A DNA stretch of 64,000 nt, from contig CM019708.1 in assembly GCA_009760885.1 (NCBI GenBank), positions 14,734,531 through 14,798,530 of the forward strand. The letters run 5' to 3'. The DNA is from Achatina immaculata. Taxonomy: Eukaryota > Mollusca > Gastropoda > Stylommatophora > Achatinidae. Below, in pieces: positions 1 to 11,919 of this stretch (position 1 is the stretch's first letter; each line of letters opens with the position of its first letter). The position numbers and the translations under genes are program-made. The notes under the pieces were generated by a model. It had not been told where the DNA came from and ran no database searches. It worked only from the letters and a program-made list of their open reading frames with translations.

Positions 1-261
1 AGTAATCAGTGAAATTATTGGATGTGAGATAAAATTCTCTACAAATGTGCAGAATGTCATTACAGCAGAAAATATTAGTTTTTTAAAAATGCAACAGTTT
101 TTAAAAAGTGGAACAAAGTGTGAAATACTAGAAATGCAGTTCCTCAGAGGAATGAGGCTTTTATGAATGAAAAGGAAGAGAAACAAGAATGAAAGCAACT
201 TTATTATAATAAAAAGGAAATAATAATACACAATAACAATATTTTGGTTTTATTTTGAAGA

Positions 262-372
262 AGATCTTAGATCCTTCCAACACCATTACATGGTAGATTG
301 CCAAGTTTTCCTGTTTTCAGAAAGCTTTTCAACCTCATCAAGGGATTTTAATAAGCAAGATAACTTAATGAA
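262..372 (-). mobile_element. LINE 3'-end fragment (family D)
   Basis: A stretch of about 110 bases resembles the LINE 3' ends at 45700-46160 and 62690-63000. The shared core includes caagttttcctgtttt and ttcaacctcatcaaggg. It is too short and decayed to read as protein. Assignment rests only on similarity to the two other copies in this window. Confidence 0.4.
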
Positions 373-1146
373 AAGTGCATTTGAAGGAAAAGTTAATAAG
401 AGAAGACTAAGATGACAGTAATTGATGATTAACATGAAAAAATGGACAAGTGTCACCTTGACTGAGTGAAATGAGAAAGCAAAATTCAGAGCAAGCTAAA
501 GATTCACTAAGCCAATATGTGATAGATCTTTTACTACATGATGATCATCACAAGCACTAAAGTATTGAGGAAATATTAAATAAAAACTAATAAACCAAAA
601 ACCATGTAAGAAAGAAATGTTCAGGAAAACTAAGGACAATAGTGGTACAACATTAGGCATCTCAAATAAGCGTGCCATCATGAGAAAAGGCCTTAATTTT
701 TAGCACCTTCTGTAGCAAACTTTCAGGGTACAGATGGCTTTGAATAGCATGACTGATCAGGAAAATTATCAACATCATCTTGTGTCATTTCTAAGGGCTG
801 CAATGGATCTTCATCTTGCTCTGTCTCTGCTCTCACAGTTTTCACTTATTTCCACAGATTTGCCCCAGTTTCAGTAAAACAATGTTTTCACTGAACTGCA
901 GAAAACTTTGGGCAGGATCTGACAGGAGTTGGGTATGCAGGCCACATCTTTCATAACACTGTTACAACAGCTACTGTTATGTGCTTGTTGATGTAAAGAT
1001 ATTATCTCCAAAATATATTTGTACTTCATATGTTATACAGTTAGAATTGAAACTCTAAAGAAGCATTGTAGGCAGAGTTTGAGATGGTGTTGGGTTATGC
1101 TCAAACGAGCACTTCTACCTGCTATTGAAAGGTGTCTAAAAGTGTT
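373..1146. other. AT-rich stretch, nothing recognised
   Basis: No coding pattern, splice-flanked exon, repeat array or transposon end was recognised here. The short open frames are compositional. Confidence 0.4.
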
Positions 1147-3906
1147 CATCATCATTATCATCAGGTGCCGTGCTGACTGGTGTTGGCTATTATGCTTCTC
1201 CAGAGTACATGATCCTTCATGCAGGCCATCAGCTCAGTTGGTGATCTCTTCTCACACCATTCCATCAGACTGTCCAGTATCATTTCTCTTGGTCTTTCTC
1301 TTGATCTTTTTCTCTCTATTTTTCCTGTTGTTATAATATTTTCAATACCCCCTCTTCTCATTGCATGTCCTATGAAAGTACATTGTCTCTCTCTTATCTT
1401 TTAGACAAGGTTTTTTGTCTCTCCAGCTCTTCTCATACATTCTTCATTAGTTATTTTTGCTGTCCAGGGGATTCGCAACATTCTTCTAATAAACCACATT
1501 TCTTCTGCTTCCAATGATTTTTGTGCAGACCTGCCTATTGTTCATGATTCACTTCCATATAACAAGATAGGTTCAATATAGCATTTTAGGACTTGTTTTC
1601 TAACATTCATTGATAAGGATGTGTTGGTTAATATGTTTCTCATTCTCTGAAATGTAGTATTTGCTTGGCCTATTCTGTTCCTAATTTCTGTTCTGCATTT
1701 CCCATTTGAAGTTATTACTGCTCCAAGGTATTTGAATTTCTGCACCTGCTTTAGAATAGTTCCATTTAATTTTATACTGCATGCTGGTGGATTCTGTTTC
1801 TTAGATATAATCATAGTCTCTGTCTTTTTGATGTTCAAAGTAAGGCTTTTCTGTTCACTTTCTTTGGCCACTTTATTCAAGAGATTTTGCAGGTCTTGTT
1901 GGTTCTCAGCTATCAGTACTGTGTCGTCAGCATAGCAAAGGTTGTTAATATTGTATCCTCCAATATTTATGCCTGGTTCTGTTATGATTGTTCTTAGAGT
2001 ATTCTCACTGTACAGAAAAATTAGGTCTGGAGATAGTACACATCCTTGTCGCACCCCTTTTTTTATAGGTTGATTTTCCAGTTCTATTTTCAACTCGAAC
2101 TGCTGCTTCTTGCTGCAAGTATAGATGTTTTACAATCCTCAGGTCTTTGCCGTCTATACTGATGTCTTCAAGCATTTTAATAATTTCAGTATGTTTCACC
2201 TTGTCGAATGCCTTGGTGTAATCAATGAAACATAAGTAGAGATCTTTCTGTAGTTCTAAACCTCTTTCTGTTAGTGTTCGTAGAGAATAAATGGCATTGT
2301 GTGTTCCCTTTCCTTCAACAAATCCAAACTATTTATCTGCTATTTCCATTTTAATCTTTTTCCTTGTTCTTCTCATAATGATTCTCAGAAGTAGCTTCGT
2401 TATGTGACATGAGAGGCTGATAGTCCGGTGGTCATCATATTCCTTTGCACCTGGTTTATTTGGTAGTGCTATAAACGTGGATTTAATCAGGTCATTGAGA
2501 ATATAACCACTGTTGTAAATGTCATTCAGTAACTTGGTTATTATTTTTATTCCTGTCTCCTCTAGTGCCTCTATTTCTTCTATTGTTATATTATCAGGCC
2601 CAGTCGCTTTTCCTTTCTTCATGTGTTTGATGGCATCTATGATTTCATCTTCAAGTATTGGTAGTCCATCACAGTTTTCAGTATCTGGTGTTAATTCTGA
2701 TCTTTCTCCTCCATATAGCTCACCGATATACTATGTTCACCTGTCCACAATGTCTTCTTTTCTCATTAACATTTTACCTTCTTTTGATTTCAGGCATCCT
2801 GTGGTATATTTTGTTTTCCTGTCTGTGAGTTCACTAATTCATTTGTGCATGTTTTTGCTGTCTTTATTATGAGAGTCCTCTATCTATCTGCACTGTTCAT
2901 TTAACTATACTTCTTTTACTTCTCTGCATTTGCTTCTTATTTCCTTATTTATCTTGCTATATTTTTTCTCATTATTTTTACTCTTCCTCCTCTTGTCCAT
3001 CAGTCCTAAGATGTCATCTATCATCCATTTATTTTTAAAGGCTTCTTTTTTTGGTGGTATTATCTCCTTAACAGTTTGGTGGATATAATCTCTTAACATT
3101 GCCCATTGTTCATCTATATTATTTATCTTTGCTATTGCATTGTATCTATTTGTTATAATAACTGTGTATTGTTCTCGCAGTTTTTGGTCATTTTTAAGGA
3201 GTTCTGTATTCAGTTTGATGTTTCTCACTTCTTCTTTAGCTTTATTCTAATTTTTCCACAGAGTGGGTCATGATCACTATTGCAGTCAGCTCCTGGCATG
3301 TTTTTTGTTGTCAGTAATGCATTCCGGAATCATTTGTTGATTAATATATAATCTATCTGGTTAAAAGTCTTTCTGTCTGGGCTGCACTACGTTGCCAGTC
3401 TTCGAGGATGTTGTTTAAACCAAGTGTTTCCTACAACCATGCTGTGTATTTTTGCCCATTCAATTAATTTATAACCTCTGTCATTCCTCTCCCCCAGTCC
3501 ATAGTCACCAACGATGTCTGAAGTTCTTCCTTTACCAACTTTGGCATTAAAATCTCCCATGACTAATTTAACTTCATGTGATTTTGTGTGTTTTAGGGCT
3601 GTCTCTATGTCATTATAAAATATTTGTACATCTTCTTCAGAACTTTCAGATGTTGGAGCATACACTTGTATAATATTTATGTTTATTGGTCGTCCTTTCA
3701 GTTAGGCTAGCAGGACTCGGTCCGAGATGTTCAAATATCCTACAGTTGTCCTTGCCGTTTGTTCATCAAATGTTATTCCTACTCCTAGTTCATGTTTCTC
3801 ACTACCTGAATATATTATTGTATATTTATCTGAGTTTATCTTCTCTGCACCTGTCCATCTAACTTCACTCATTCCTAATATGTTGATCTTCATCCTTTCC
3901 ATTTCA
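1147..3906 (-). mobile_element. RTE-type non-LTR retrotransposon, copy A1 (5' truncated, decayed)
   Basis: Read on the minus strand it gives an APE-type endonuclease followed by a reverse transcriptase. Endonuclease motifs are MSEVRWTG near 3850, MGDFNAKVGKG near 3550 and a degraded SDHDP near 3270. RT motifs are KATGPDNITIEEIEALEETG near 2600, GVRQGCVLSPD near 2050 and the catalytic YADDTVLIAENQ near 1920, which is intact. Stops and frameshifts break it into pieces at 1542-2093, 2005-2199, 2329-2622, 2905-3228, 3387-3665 and 3702-3902. The 3' end is a short ATG-type repeat (atcatcattatcatca on the + strand), as RTE tails often are. The 5' end stops at MERMKI, shorter than copy A2 at 27-30 kb. 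The endonuclease and RT residues look ancestral but the copy cannot encode a protein now. Confidence 0.85.
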
Positions 3907-4424
3907 GTGTTACTGCTTCTGAAATCATAATTTGAAAATCAGGACAAATGTCTGTTGCTTCTACTAAATTTCTTTGAAAATGCTTTGTCTGAAGTATGGC
4001 TGTATTTTGTTCACAACCAAGCTATATCTTTTTCATGGATCCGTGAAAAAGGTAGAGAGGCTCAAAGTGATTGATAATATAAATGAAATGAAAACTAGCT
4101 TGATGTCAAAACTTGGAGACTGTTTCCTTTCTTCAACTGTCAGAAAAATGCTTTGAAAACTGGAGAGAAAACAGACCTACATCCAGAAGAAGTACAAAAG
4201 CTTCATGCTACTGCTTTCTCATTCTGTGAAATGGCTCTAAGTTACCTGAAAGAATGGATTCATTTCAGGATCTGTTTCACTTTCAAGACCTGGAATCCTA
4301 AAGCTGGATACTCTTGAATTAGAACACTTTCATGGATAGACATTGAGAGAACATCATCACTTGTGATTAAAAACTATATCACATGCTAAGTTTGATGCAC
4401 ATAAAATGTGTAATGAATGTAGGC

Positions 4425-4745
4425 CTCTTGGTTGTAAGCAAGATGCCCTGCTTCTGATGCATCCATTTGCAGATAATCAGTGATGTCTTGCAGCCATCTT
4501 CACCTTGGTCTTCCTCTCATTTTCTTTTTTCCATTATATACCCTTCCAAGATTGTCTTATCTAAATTTGCATGACGTTTAATATGTCCAAAATATTTAAG
4601 TTTTCTCTGTTTAATTTTCTTTACTAGCCAACCATCTTCAGTATTAAGTTATTGTAGTATGGATATATTTATTCTTATTTGTGTCCATGATATTTGAAGG
4701 ACTCGTCTATAGCATTTACTTTCATGTATATTGAGTATTCCAAAA
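4425..4745 (-). mobile_element. RTE-B LINE 3' fragment, copy B3
   Basis: The + strand text (aggcctcttggttgtaagca, gatgtcttgcagccatctt) matches the 3' ends of the longer RTE-B copies at 43700-44702 and 48545-49690. On the minus strand these encode the C-terminal tail with GRPKRRWLQDIVDD. This copy keeps only the tail and is clearly more diverged than the other two. Confidence 0.7.
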
Positions 4746-4950
4746 TACAATGTCAGTGCGTTCAGTACAGCCAGAAATAAAATGAAAAATATTGAATTTA
4801 ACAAGAAATAATGCAGGCATAGTCAGTTTTATTAAAGGAAAAATGTCAGTATATTCAGTATTACTAGAAACAGTGACAGTGTATTCAGTACTATAAGAAA
4901 TAATGTCAGTGTGTTCAGTGTCACAAAAAGTAATACAAGAGTTATTGGTT

Positions 4951-5377
4951 ATTGATTTCAGATCAGTGAATAGACCATTGATTTCAGATCAGTGAATGGA
5001 CCATTGATTTCAGATCAGTGAATGGACCATTGATTTCAGATCAGTGAATGGACCATTGATTTCAGATCAGTGAATGGACCATTGATTTCAGATCAGTGAA
5101 TGGACCATTGATTTCAGATCAGTGAATGGACCATTGATTTCAGATCAGTGAATGGACCATTGATTTCAGATCAGTGAATGGACCATTGATTTCAGATCAG
5201 TGAATGGACCATTGATTTCAGATCAGTGAATGGACCATTGATTTCAGATCAGTGAATGGACCATTGATTTCAGATCAGTGAATGGACCATTGATTTCAGA
5301 TCAGTGAATGGACCATTGATTTCAGATCAGTGAATGGACCATTGATTTCAGATCAGTGAATGGACCATTGATTTCAG
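4951..5377. repeat. 26-bp tandem repeat, about 16 copies
   Basis: The unit gatttcagatcagtgaatgg plus accatt repeats with a 26-base period and almost no variation; only the first copy has tagacc instead of tggacc. Such homogeneity suggests recent expansion or ongoing conversion. Imperfect repeats with the core cagtgtattcagta lie just before it at about 4750-4930. Confidence 0.95.
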
Positions 5378-5474
5378 CACGACTGGAGGTGTGGACACTC
5401 ATGGATGGCAGTATTCTAGTAGCCTGTATGGGTAAGAATGACCTGTTGAAAGAGGAGTTGTTTATTAAAAGAGC

Positions 5475-6110
5475 CATCATCAGTCCTCTGTACTCCCAAT
5501 GGAGTTTAAGGCATCAACAAAGGTTCTACAGTCAATTCTGTCTTGCACAAGTCAGGATACATCAAACCATGTCTTTCTTGCTTCCCTTAGTTCTTTCTGT
5601 TTTGTGCATCTCCATATCTCCGATGGCCTGCCCCTCTCTTTTCCTGTGAGGTGTCCAAGTTAGACGATATTGGGGTGTCTTGTTCTTTCAATTCGTAGTA
5701 TGTGACCTAGCCATTTCCATCTTCGCCTTTTGACCTCTTTAGTGATGTTCTCAGTACCTGTTCATTTGGTTGTTTCCTCATTTGTCACACACTCTTCCCA
5801 GTATATTCTTCAAATTTTCCTGAGGCATCTTCCTTCAAATCCTCAGCCTACTTTCAGTTCTCTGATTGATTCTCCATGTTTCAGCTGTTCTATAATAAAA
5901 TAGAGCATACACCGGATTTATAGATTCTGAGCTTGAGAATGGGAGATTTCCATATGTTTGCTAATTTGTTAAAGGCCTGAGATGCCTGTCCAAATCTTGT
6001 AGATATTTCCTTTTCAGTATTGCTGTCTGTCAAAATGAGGCTTCCAAGTGTTGTACTTCTCTTGGGATTCTTTCCTTATTTTTTCCAATGGTTATCGTGA
6101 TATTACCCAA
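5475..6110 (-). mobile_element. non-LTR retrotransposon C-terminal fragment (family E)
   Basis: On the minus strand, in broken frames, it reads like the region after the RT of many animal LINEs: a TAETWRINQRTES-like segment near 5880, then RGRPSE(I/T)WR and FVDALNSIGS near 5490-5640. These match the usual LYGAETWR, GRPKETWRR and VDALCSTGS pattern of LINE C-termini. There are many stops and frameshifts. The catalytic RT part is absent. Confidence 0.65.
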
Positions 6111-6429
6111 AACACACAGGATAAAACAAGGGTACATACCCTTTGGTTATGTGAGAGTAGATTATTAGAAGAATGATTGCCTGTATTTGCAGAGAATATT
6201 GAGAGAGTGAGGGGGAACCATAACTAGGCTAGTTAATAGAATGACTTGCCTTCTCACCTGAAAAGTTGTGAGCTCTTATTCTTTATCATTGTAACTGTGA
6301 GCAGGATGTTTTTTTTTGTGGCAGATGTGGTGAAGGTATTGAAGCAGAAGCATTTTGTAGGATGGGTAATGAGTTACAACAGCTGTTTCTGCAGGACCTG
6401 GAGTAGAACTAAAAGGCTGGGAAAAAAAT

Positions 6430-6600
6430 GCAGTGCTTCTTTATTAGACACCACCACCCTGGGAAACCATACTGATTCCAGCCCCCATTAGCCAGGCTAG
6501 GCTTGTCACTAGGGTCACCAAGAGGGAGGTGGGACAGGGTCTTGGTTTCACTAATCCAGCTATGGGTCACTGGCTGTTGTTTCATGCTGCATCTTCACAC
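6430..6600. repeat. Fragment of dispersed element R1
   Basis: Contains the R1 core (tagccaggctaggcttgtca, aggtgggacagggtcttggt, cagctatgggtcactgg) shared with 19989-20341 and 39327-39835. Only the 3' half is recognisable. A short CA microsatellite (about 6597-6617) follows directly. Confidence 0.65.
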
Positions 6601-6828
6601 ACACACACACACACACCAAGGTTGTGGGTTTGTGACCAGTTACCAATGTTGACCCAGTTGTAGAACTGAGAGAATCTGAGAAAGACTGGGACATGATAGG
6701 ACACTTATATTGCAGCAGAGGCTCTGTTAGAAAATAACAAATTAAGTAAGTTCTGTAGTTCATATCTCATGTAGACCATCATGACCTTGTAATACTCTAT
6801 TTAAATTTGTGGACTGTGCAGCTGTGAC

Positions 6829-7454
6829 CACTGTTCCCTCTAAGCGGCCACTCGCAGAAAAAAATCATACCGCACACAAAATTTTTGGAGCCGTGCAAAC
6901 TGGTACTTTTATTTTCCAGTTTCCAGATATTATTCTGTGATATAATTGTGATCAAGAAAAATACAATGATGGTACATGTTTTTCCTGTACTGTTTCTTTC
7001 TTGTTGAGATATGACTTTCGGATTGAATGTTTCATCTGGTCTTTTATTATATCTCCTGATATTATATGGTAGCACTGTAGCAGAATCACTGAATAAATAA
7101 TATAGGAAAAGTTATATGGGATACGTGAAGGGTCTAGTGGAAGTCCGTGTAGGGTCTTGTGGGAAGTCTGGGAGTCCGCTGTAGAGGGGAGCCTCATAAG
7201 GAAGGCATGGTTATGAATTATCATTGGTTTCAGGGATCTGCGACCTGATATAAAAAAGGTGTGAGATTTATATTGACTAAATACCAGTAACTGAAAAGTA
7301 CGGCAGGTTTATCCTGTTATTAAATGTACAGGCCTTTACAGTGTGTGTGTGTTGTTTTTTTTACGTTACTATGCACATTTGCACACACAATATTTTTTTT
7401 GCATATGAAGTGAACATTGTGCACACAGACTGCAAACCCTTAGAGGGAACATTG
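6829..7454. mobile_element. hAT-type MITE with 8-bp target duplication
   Basis: The element runs from cactgttccctctaag to cttagagggaacattg, terminal inverted repeats of about 16 bp with one mismatch. It is bounded by identical 8-bp direct repeats gctgtgac (6821-6828 and 7455-7462). An 8-bp duplication with CAnTG-like ends is diagnostic of the hAT superfamily. At 626 bp with no transposase coding it is a non-autonomous copy. GC-rich and GCACAC motifs just inside both ends may be transposase-binding subterminal repeats (inference). Confidence 0.9.
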
Positions 7455-7902
7455 GCTGTGACCAGTATATTTTATGTGTTTTTTAGATCTACATATACAA
7501 GGTGGGGATATTGATGCACACATTATATCACGCATGCATTAAAATCCTCATTTTATATGTTTTTTGAGCATGTTTGGAAACCAGTTGTTTAAAATCTTAA
7601 AGATTAATCATTTCATACACCCTCCATTTTCCCTATTATGAAGGATCTCAACATTGTGGTCTTGTTCTGAAGCACCAGAACCATGACAGATGGTAACAGT
7701 GGCGGGCTGGGGCAAAACTCATGGGCTTCAGTCCAAGAAGCCTTGTTGATATCAGGAAAATATGCATCATGGGACGTAATTTATTTTTTAAATATAGAAA
7801 GTATGTGGACAGAAACTTCACCACCATATCAGTTTTTTTTTTCCCCAGGCCATTTTACCTTCGTCAGCATCTGAGAAGTTCATACAGAAGGAGACGCTGG
7901 GT

Positions 7903-8028
7903 GAGCTCAGTGTATTTTCAGCTTGTACTCTTTATGTGAAGTCAGTGTATTTTCAGCTTGTAATGCAGTACTCTTTATGTGAAGTCAGTGTATTTTCAGC
8001 TTGTAATGCAGTACTCTTTGTGTGAAGT
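7903..8028. repeat. Short tandem repeat, about 43 bp x 3
   Basis: The segment gtcagtgtattttcagcttg plus taatgcagtactctttatgtga is repeated, the first copy lacking a few internal bases. No coding role seen. Confidence 0.8.
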
Positions 8029-8051
8029 AGAAATAAACTTCATTAGGAGCG

Positions 8052-8140
8052 AGAGGGGGGATGTGTGTGTACTTCACTGATGATCTAGGGAGTTGTGTAG
8101 TGGTTTTGCTCTCTACAGGAGTGAGTTTCCTGCATGCATA
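8052..8140. repeat. Dispersed repeat shared with 32872-32957
   Basis: About 85 bases (gatgatct, ggagttgtgt, ttgctctctac, gagtttcctgca) are shared in the same orientation with 32872-32957, beginning in both cases at a G run. The element it comes from is unknown. Confidence 0.6.
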
Positions 8141-9465
8141 GTCATTCCAGATATCCTTTCAATAGCATAGATAGATACACAAGAATAAAATGCTAAAAAT
8201 AAAGCTATCTTGAAATTTCAGTAACTTTCTACCATCTGGGTTATTACTGGTCAAAACACTTTCGGAAGACTTGTTTGTTTTGATGCTGTCTGTGCCAAAA
8301 GTGATAAGATGATAATCTCTGGTGCTTGGAAGAAGAAAATGTAGACCTGAAGAGATTGCTGGAGCTTAAAGGTGCTGACAGGACATCTGAACTGTGTGGC
8401 AGAAAACACATTGTAAGCAACCAACATTTGACAGGAACTATTGGCAAATATACTCTTGGATGGATGCTGCGGTATGCGGCGGAGCATATATGGGGTTATC
8501 CTGAATGCAGTGAAGCCAGAGTCTGAATTTTGAACTTTGAACTTTGAAAAAAAAAAACATTCAAGGGGAACAAAGATGTTTTCTAAAATTCCAGGACTAA
8601 TGAACTACAATGGGCCAAGACCCTTCCTCACTGTCTTCTTTTTGTAGTGTTCCCCATAAACAGTATGTTTCATGCCATCCTCATAAGCACAGTAAAGTTT
8701 AATACTTAATTACAAGCCTGGCTTTATAGCTCTCTGGGAGGGCATCAGCCCACCTCTTGTGTGGGTCCAAAGGAATAAGAGGAAAAAAAGATGATTAATG
8801 GGAAAATTGATTAAGGGGAAAATGATGATTAATGGGAAAATTGATGATTAAGTCTTATTGTTATCATAATCATCATCACTGGGCAGAAGGGCATTCTACA
8901 TGATAATGCAATATTCTGAGGCACAACAAAATCATTAACATTTCTGATAAACAGTTCTGCATTTTCATCAGATAATAAAAACAACAACAAAAAAAAAGTA
9001 TGAAATGGTTTTGTCATGCCTATCTTCTGTCTGTCTGTTGGTGAGTGAGTGAGGGGGAAATAACTACTCACAAATTTTCAGATTACAGCAAATTTCTTAT
9101 TTTAAAGTGATCTGAATTTTCTTAATAAAATTCCTGTGTTGACTTTGGTGCAGGTTTAATCCTGAACTGGATAATTTGTTTTGACTAGATAAAGCACTTT
9201 TTGTGCATGCATGTTTCTTTTTAATTTATTTTAAATAATGTTCGTAATGCAGAACAAAATCTTGGGGTATGTGGCAGCTCTGAAGAAAAGTACCTACGTA
9301 GCACTGAGGCATTGACCTTGATTAGATTAAGAGATTAGGAGAAATTGAGGAATTTGATGTTTTTCTTTGGTTGAGAAGGTCACAAAAGTGACAGGAGAAA
9401 AATTCGTACTTTCATCTTCTTATCTGTCATAGTTTGATGATTTGCTGGTAGTTTTAAACACATTT
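8141..9465. other. Non-coding stretch, no feature recognised
   Basis: Contains a few open frames (for example + strand 8326-8526) but no recognisable domain, no credible splice context and no repeat ends. Short ATTAATGGGAAAATTGA-like repeats occur near 8790-8850. Confidence 0.35.
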
Positions 9466-9469
9466 AATT

Positions 9470-9990
9470 CAGATGTCTGCCCACTTTGGCTCCCAGTGTA
9501 GTAGAGGCATGACTTCTTGTGCCAAGGCACATCATTATTTTGAAGATCTTCTTCGTACATGCACTGGCGATGGTGCATGGTACCCTGATCTTTTGAGATG
9601 CGCCTTTTGGCTGGGTACCTCCAACTTCAGTACCTTTCTTTGCTAGGGCAGACTGTGGTCTTGCTTGGGCTGCCATGAAGACAGTGATTTAGGCTGGCCT
9701 GACCAAAACTTTGTTTTCCAGCCATTTGGTGGCAGTACTTAAACCCCTTCTCCATGTCAGATCCAGCGTGCAACGCTGGCTGCCCAGATGGCTTTGAGAT
9801 AGTTCCACAGAAACACTCTGACTTTGGGATGAGGAACTCGATGGATGCCTCAACGATATCCATTCCCCACCACCTATAGTCTGTTGGCTCTGTTTTGTTT
9901 ACATCATTCTGATAGCCACTGTTGTAAAAACCCATAGGCTTGTCACGTCCTAGATTCATTGGTTTCACACCAGATTTTCTTCATCCCCGC
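9470..9990 (-). pseudogene. Coding-like minus-strand relic, unrecognised
   Basis: Two overlapping minus-strand frames (9627-9968 and 9464-9676) have protein-like composition rich in W, C, G and K, with segments such as GFYNSGYQNDVNKTEP and YRWWGMDIVEASIEF. The base composition is higher in GC than its surroundings. I do not recognise the family. The frame switches near 9650, so it looks like a decayed retrocopy or old transposon protein and not a live exon, but no end signals were found. Confidence 0.3.
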
Positions 9991-10459
9991 CAGTGATCTC
10001 CATGTCCCCATCTGTCCACCAACCTGACATTACATTTTACAAAAATAACAATTAAAATTAGTGTTGATTGCTACAGGTTTCTGGGCTACAGAAGTAGGTC
10101 AGAGTTTTTAAGTAAACAGATCTATGTTCCCTGTCTCACAAAGACTATGTTAAGATAAGTATGTTCTTAACACAGTTGCTCCCAGGGGAATTTTGAAAAC
10201 GATTCGCACTTTGTTTGTATAATAGTGATTTTTATCTTTTATTATCATGTGTTTGATTCAGGTGCTGAATGATTATGTTATTCCTATTATGTACATTCTG
10301 GAGAAGAAGTGGACAAAAGAGATGGAAGATTCAGTGACAGTATGAGCCACAGCAACCATGTGAGCTTATTTGATTCTCAATAGTCAATCCACAGGGGCTA
10401 CAAGATAACGTTGTTTGGTCCATGGCAGACAGCTGGCTCACTAGGACTGGTTGATTTTT

Positions 10460-10559
10460 NNNNNNNNNNNNNNNNNNNNNNNNNNNNNNNNNNNNNNNNN
10501 NNNNNNNNNNNNNNNNNNNNNNNNNNNNNNNNNNNNNNNNNNNNNNNNNNNNNNNNNNN
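10460..10559. other. Assembly gap (100 N)
   Basis: Exactly 100 consecutive N. This is the usual placeholder for a scaffold gap of unknown size, so the true distance may differ. Confidence 0.99.
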
Positions 10560-11360
10560 CTGCTACCCTGACCCAACTCTGTGAAGGTGTCTAAAATGTG
10601 AGTTATTGATCTGTCTGGGAAGAAGATCGTGTCGTCCGTGTACGCGAGCAACTTTCTCTCTCTCCTGCCAGGTAGGAAAGTTCCCTGGATTGTTGTGTCT
10701 TGTCTGATCTTCTCTAGAAGTGGTTCTAGAGTGAATATGTACAGTAAAGGAGAGAGGGGGCAGCCCTGTCTCACTGATCTGGTTAGCCTGAAAGTCTCTG
10801 TAAGCGTGTGGTTTACTAAGACTTTGCTCTCAGGTTTGGAATAGAGAATGTGAATCCAGTCTCTGAAGTAGTTCCCTATGTTACAATGGAGTAATGTCTT
10901 GTGCAGGTTTGGTGTGACACTCTATCGGAGGTTTTCTCCTGATCTAAGGAAAGAACTGACGACTGGCAGTTCTTCTGGTGTGTGTAGTGTATGATATCTC
11001 GTATGAAGTGTGTGTGCTGGTGTATGTTTCTGTTCTCTACACTGCATTGTTGGTCTTCGTGTATGAGTTTGTGTATAAATGGTTTGAGCTTGTTTGTGAG
11101 CGCTTTTGTAAGGATCTTGTAGCCTACGTTTAGCAGAGATATTAGTCTGTAGTTTTTGGGTTGTGTCTTGTCTGCGCTGTCTTTGGGTATGAGGGTGATG
11201 TATGATTGGTTTAGACTGGGTGGAAGTTCTTTGTTTTGGAAGGTCTCGGTGAAGACTTGTAAGAGAAGAGGAACTAAGAGTGGAAAGAAGTGTTTGTAGA
11301 ATTCTGTTGTGAGGTCATGTGGCCCTGACAACTTTTTTTTTTTTTTTGCATTGTTTGTAG

Positions 11361-11492
11361 TGCCTGCGTCTGGTTGTCTAATGTTAGTGGTGTGTCTAGT
11401 GCTTGCCTGCGTCAGGTTTTCTAATGTTAGTGGTGTGTCTAGTGCTTGCCTGCGTCAGGTTTTCTAATGTTAGTGGTGTGTCTAGTGCTTGC
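11361..11492. repeat. Local triplication inside the L1/Tx1-like LINE
   Basis: The segment gtctagtgcttgcctgcgtc with aggttttctaatgttagtgg repeats about every 47 bases, roughly three copies. Related copies of this LINE would have one, so it duplicated after insertion. Confidence 0.85.
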
Positions 11493-11919
11493 TTGTCCGA
11501 GTCCGAGAGTTGTTTAGTGTACTGCGTGTATTTGTCCTGTATGTGTGCTTGCGTTTCTTCCTCGGTGTACAGTTTTTTGTAGTATTTTCTATTGGCTTGT
11601 ATTATGTTTGTACTATCTGTCTGTCTGTTCCCTGTGGCGTCTATTATCTCTCTTATCTGTCTGCAGAAGTGCGCCTTGAAATCTGTGTTGTCTGTGTTTA
11701 TCTAGTTCTTCTTGTAGCGTGAGTAAATGTGATGAGTTTTTGTCCATCTGTTTTGTTAGTTTGATTGCTTCTTCTAATATTTTTTCTCGTCTCAGCCTTT
11801 CTCTGTGTATCTGCGTTGAGAGCGTTTGTGTTTTGTCTCTTATTTCATGTTTTAAATTCTCCCAATGTTGTTGGATATTGTGCTTGGGTATGTTGTTTCG
11901 CGAAAGTGTGTATCAGTTG

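Larger units (their letters stand above)
10330..11910 (-). mobile_element. L1/Tx1-like LINE, RT segment (interrupted by assembly gap)
   Basis: The minus strand reads as an L1/Tx1-type reverse transcriptase. It has ANRKYYKKLYTEEE near 11590, SGPHDLTTEFYKHFFPLL near 11320, ITLIPKDSADKTQPKNYRLI near 11200, SLLNVGYKILTKAL near 11120, RQGCPLSPLLYIFTLEPLLE near 10750 and AYTDDT near 10640. That last motif stands where the catalytic YADD is expected. Frames are broken at several places. A 100-N gap (10460-10559) lies in the C-terminal part. At 11361-11490 a piece of the coding region is repeated about three times. The matching endonuclease part lies just beyond it in the opposite orientation (11920-12315), a 5'-inversion arrangement. 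Confidence 0.8.

Noticed and set aside
4951..5377. Regular spaced repeats that might be a CRISPR array
   Set aside because: The 26-bp units are directly adjacent without unique spacers, and the genome is clearly animal.
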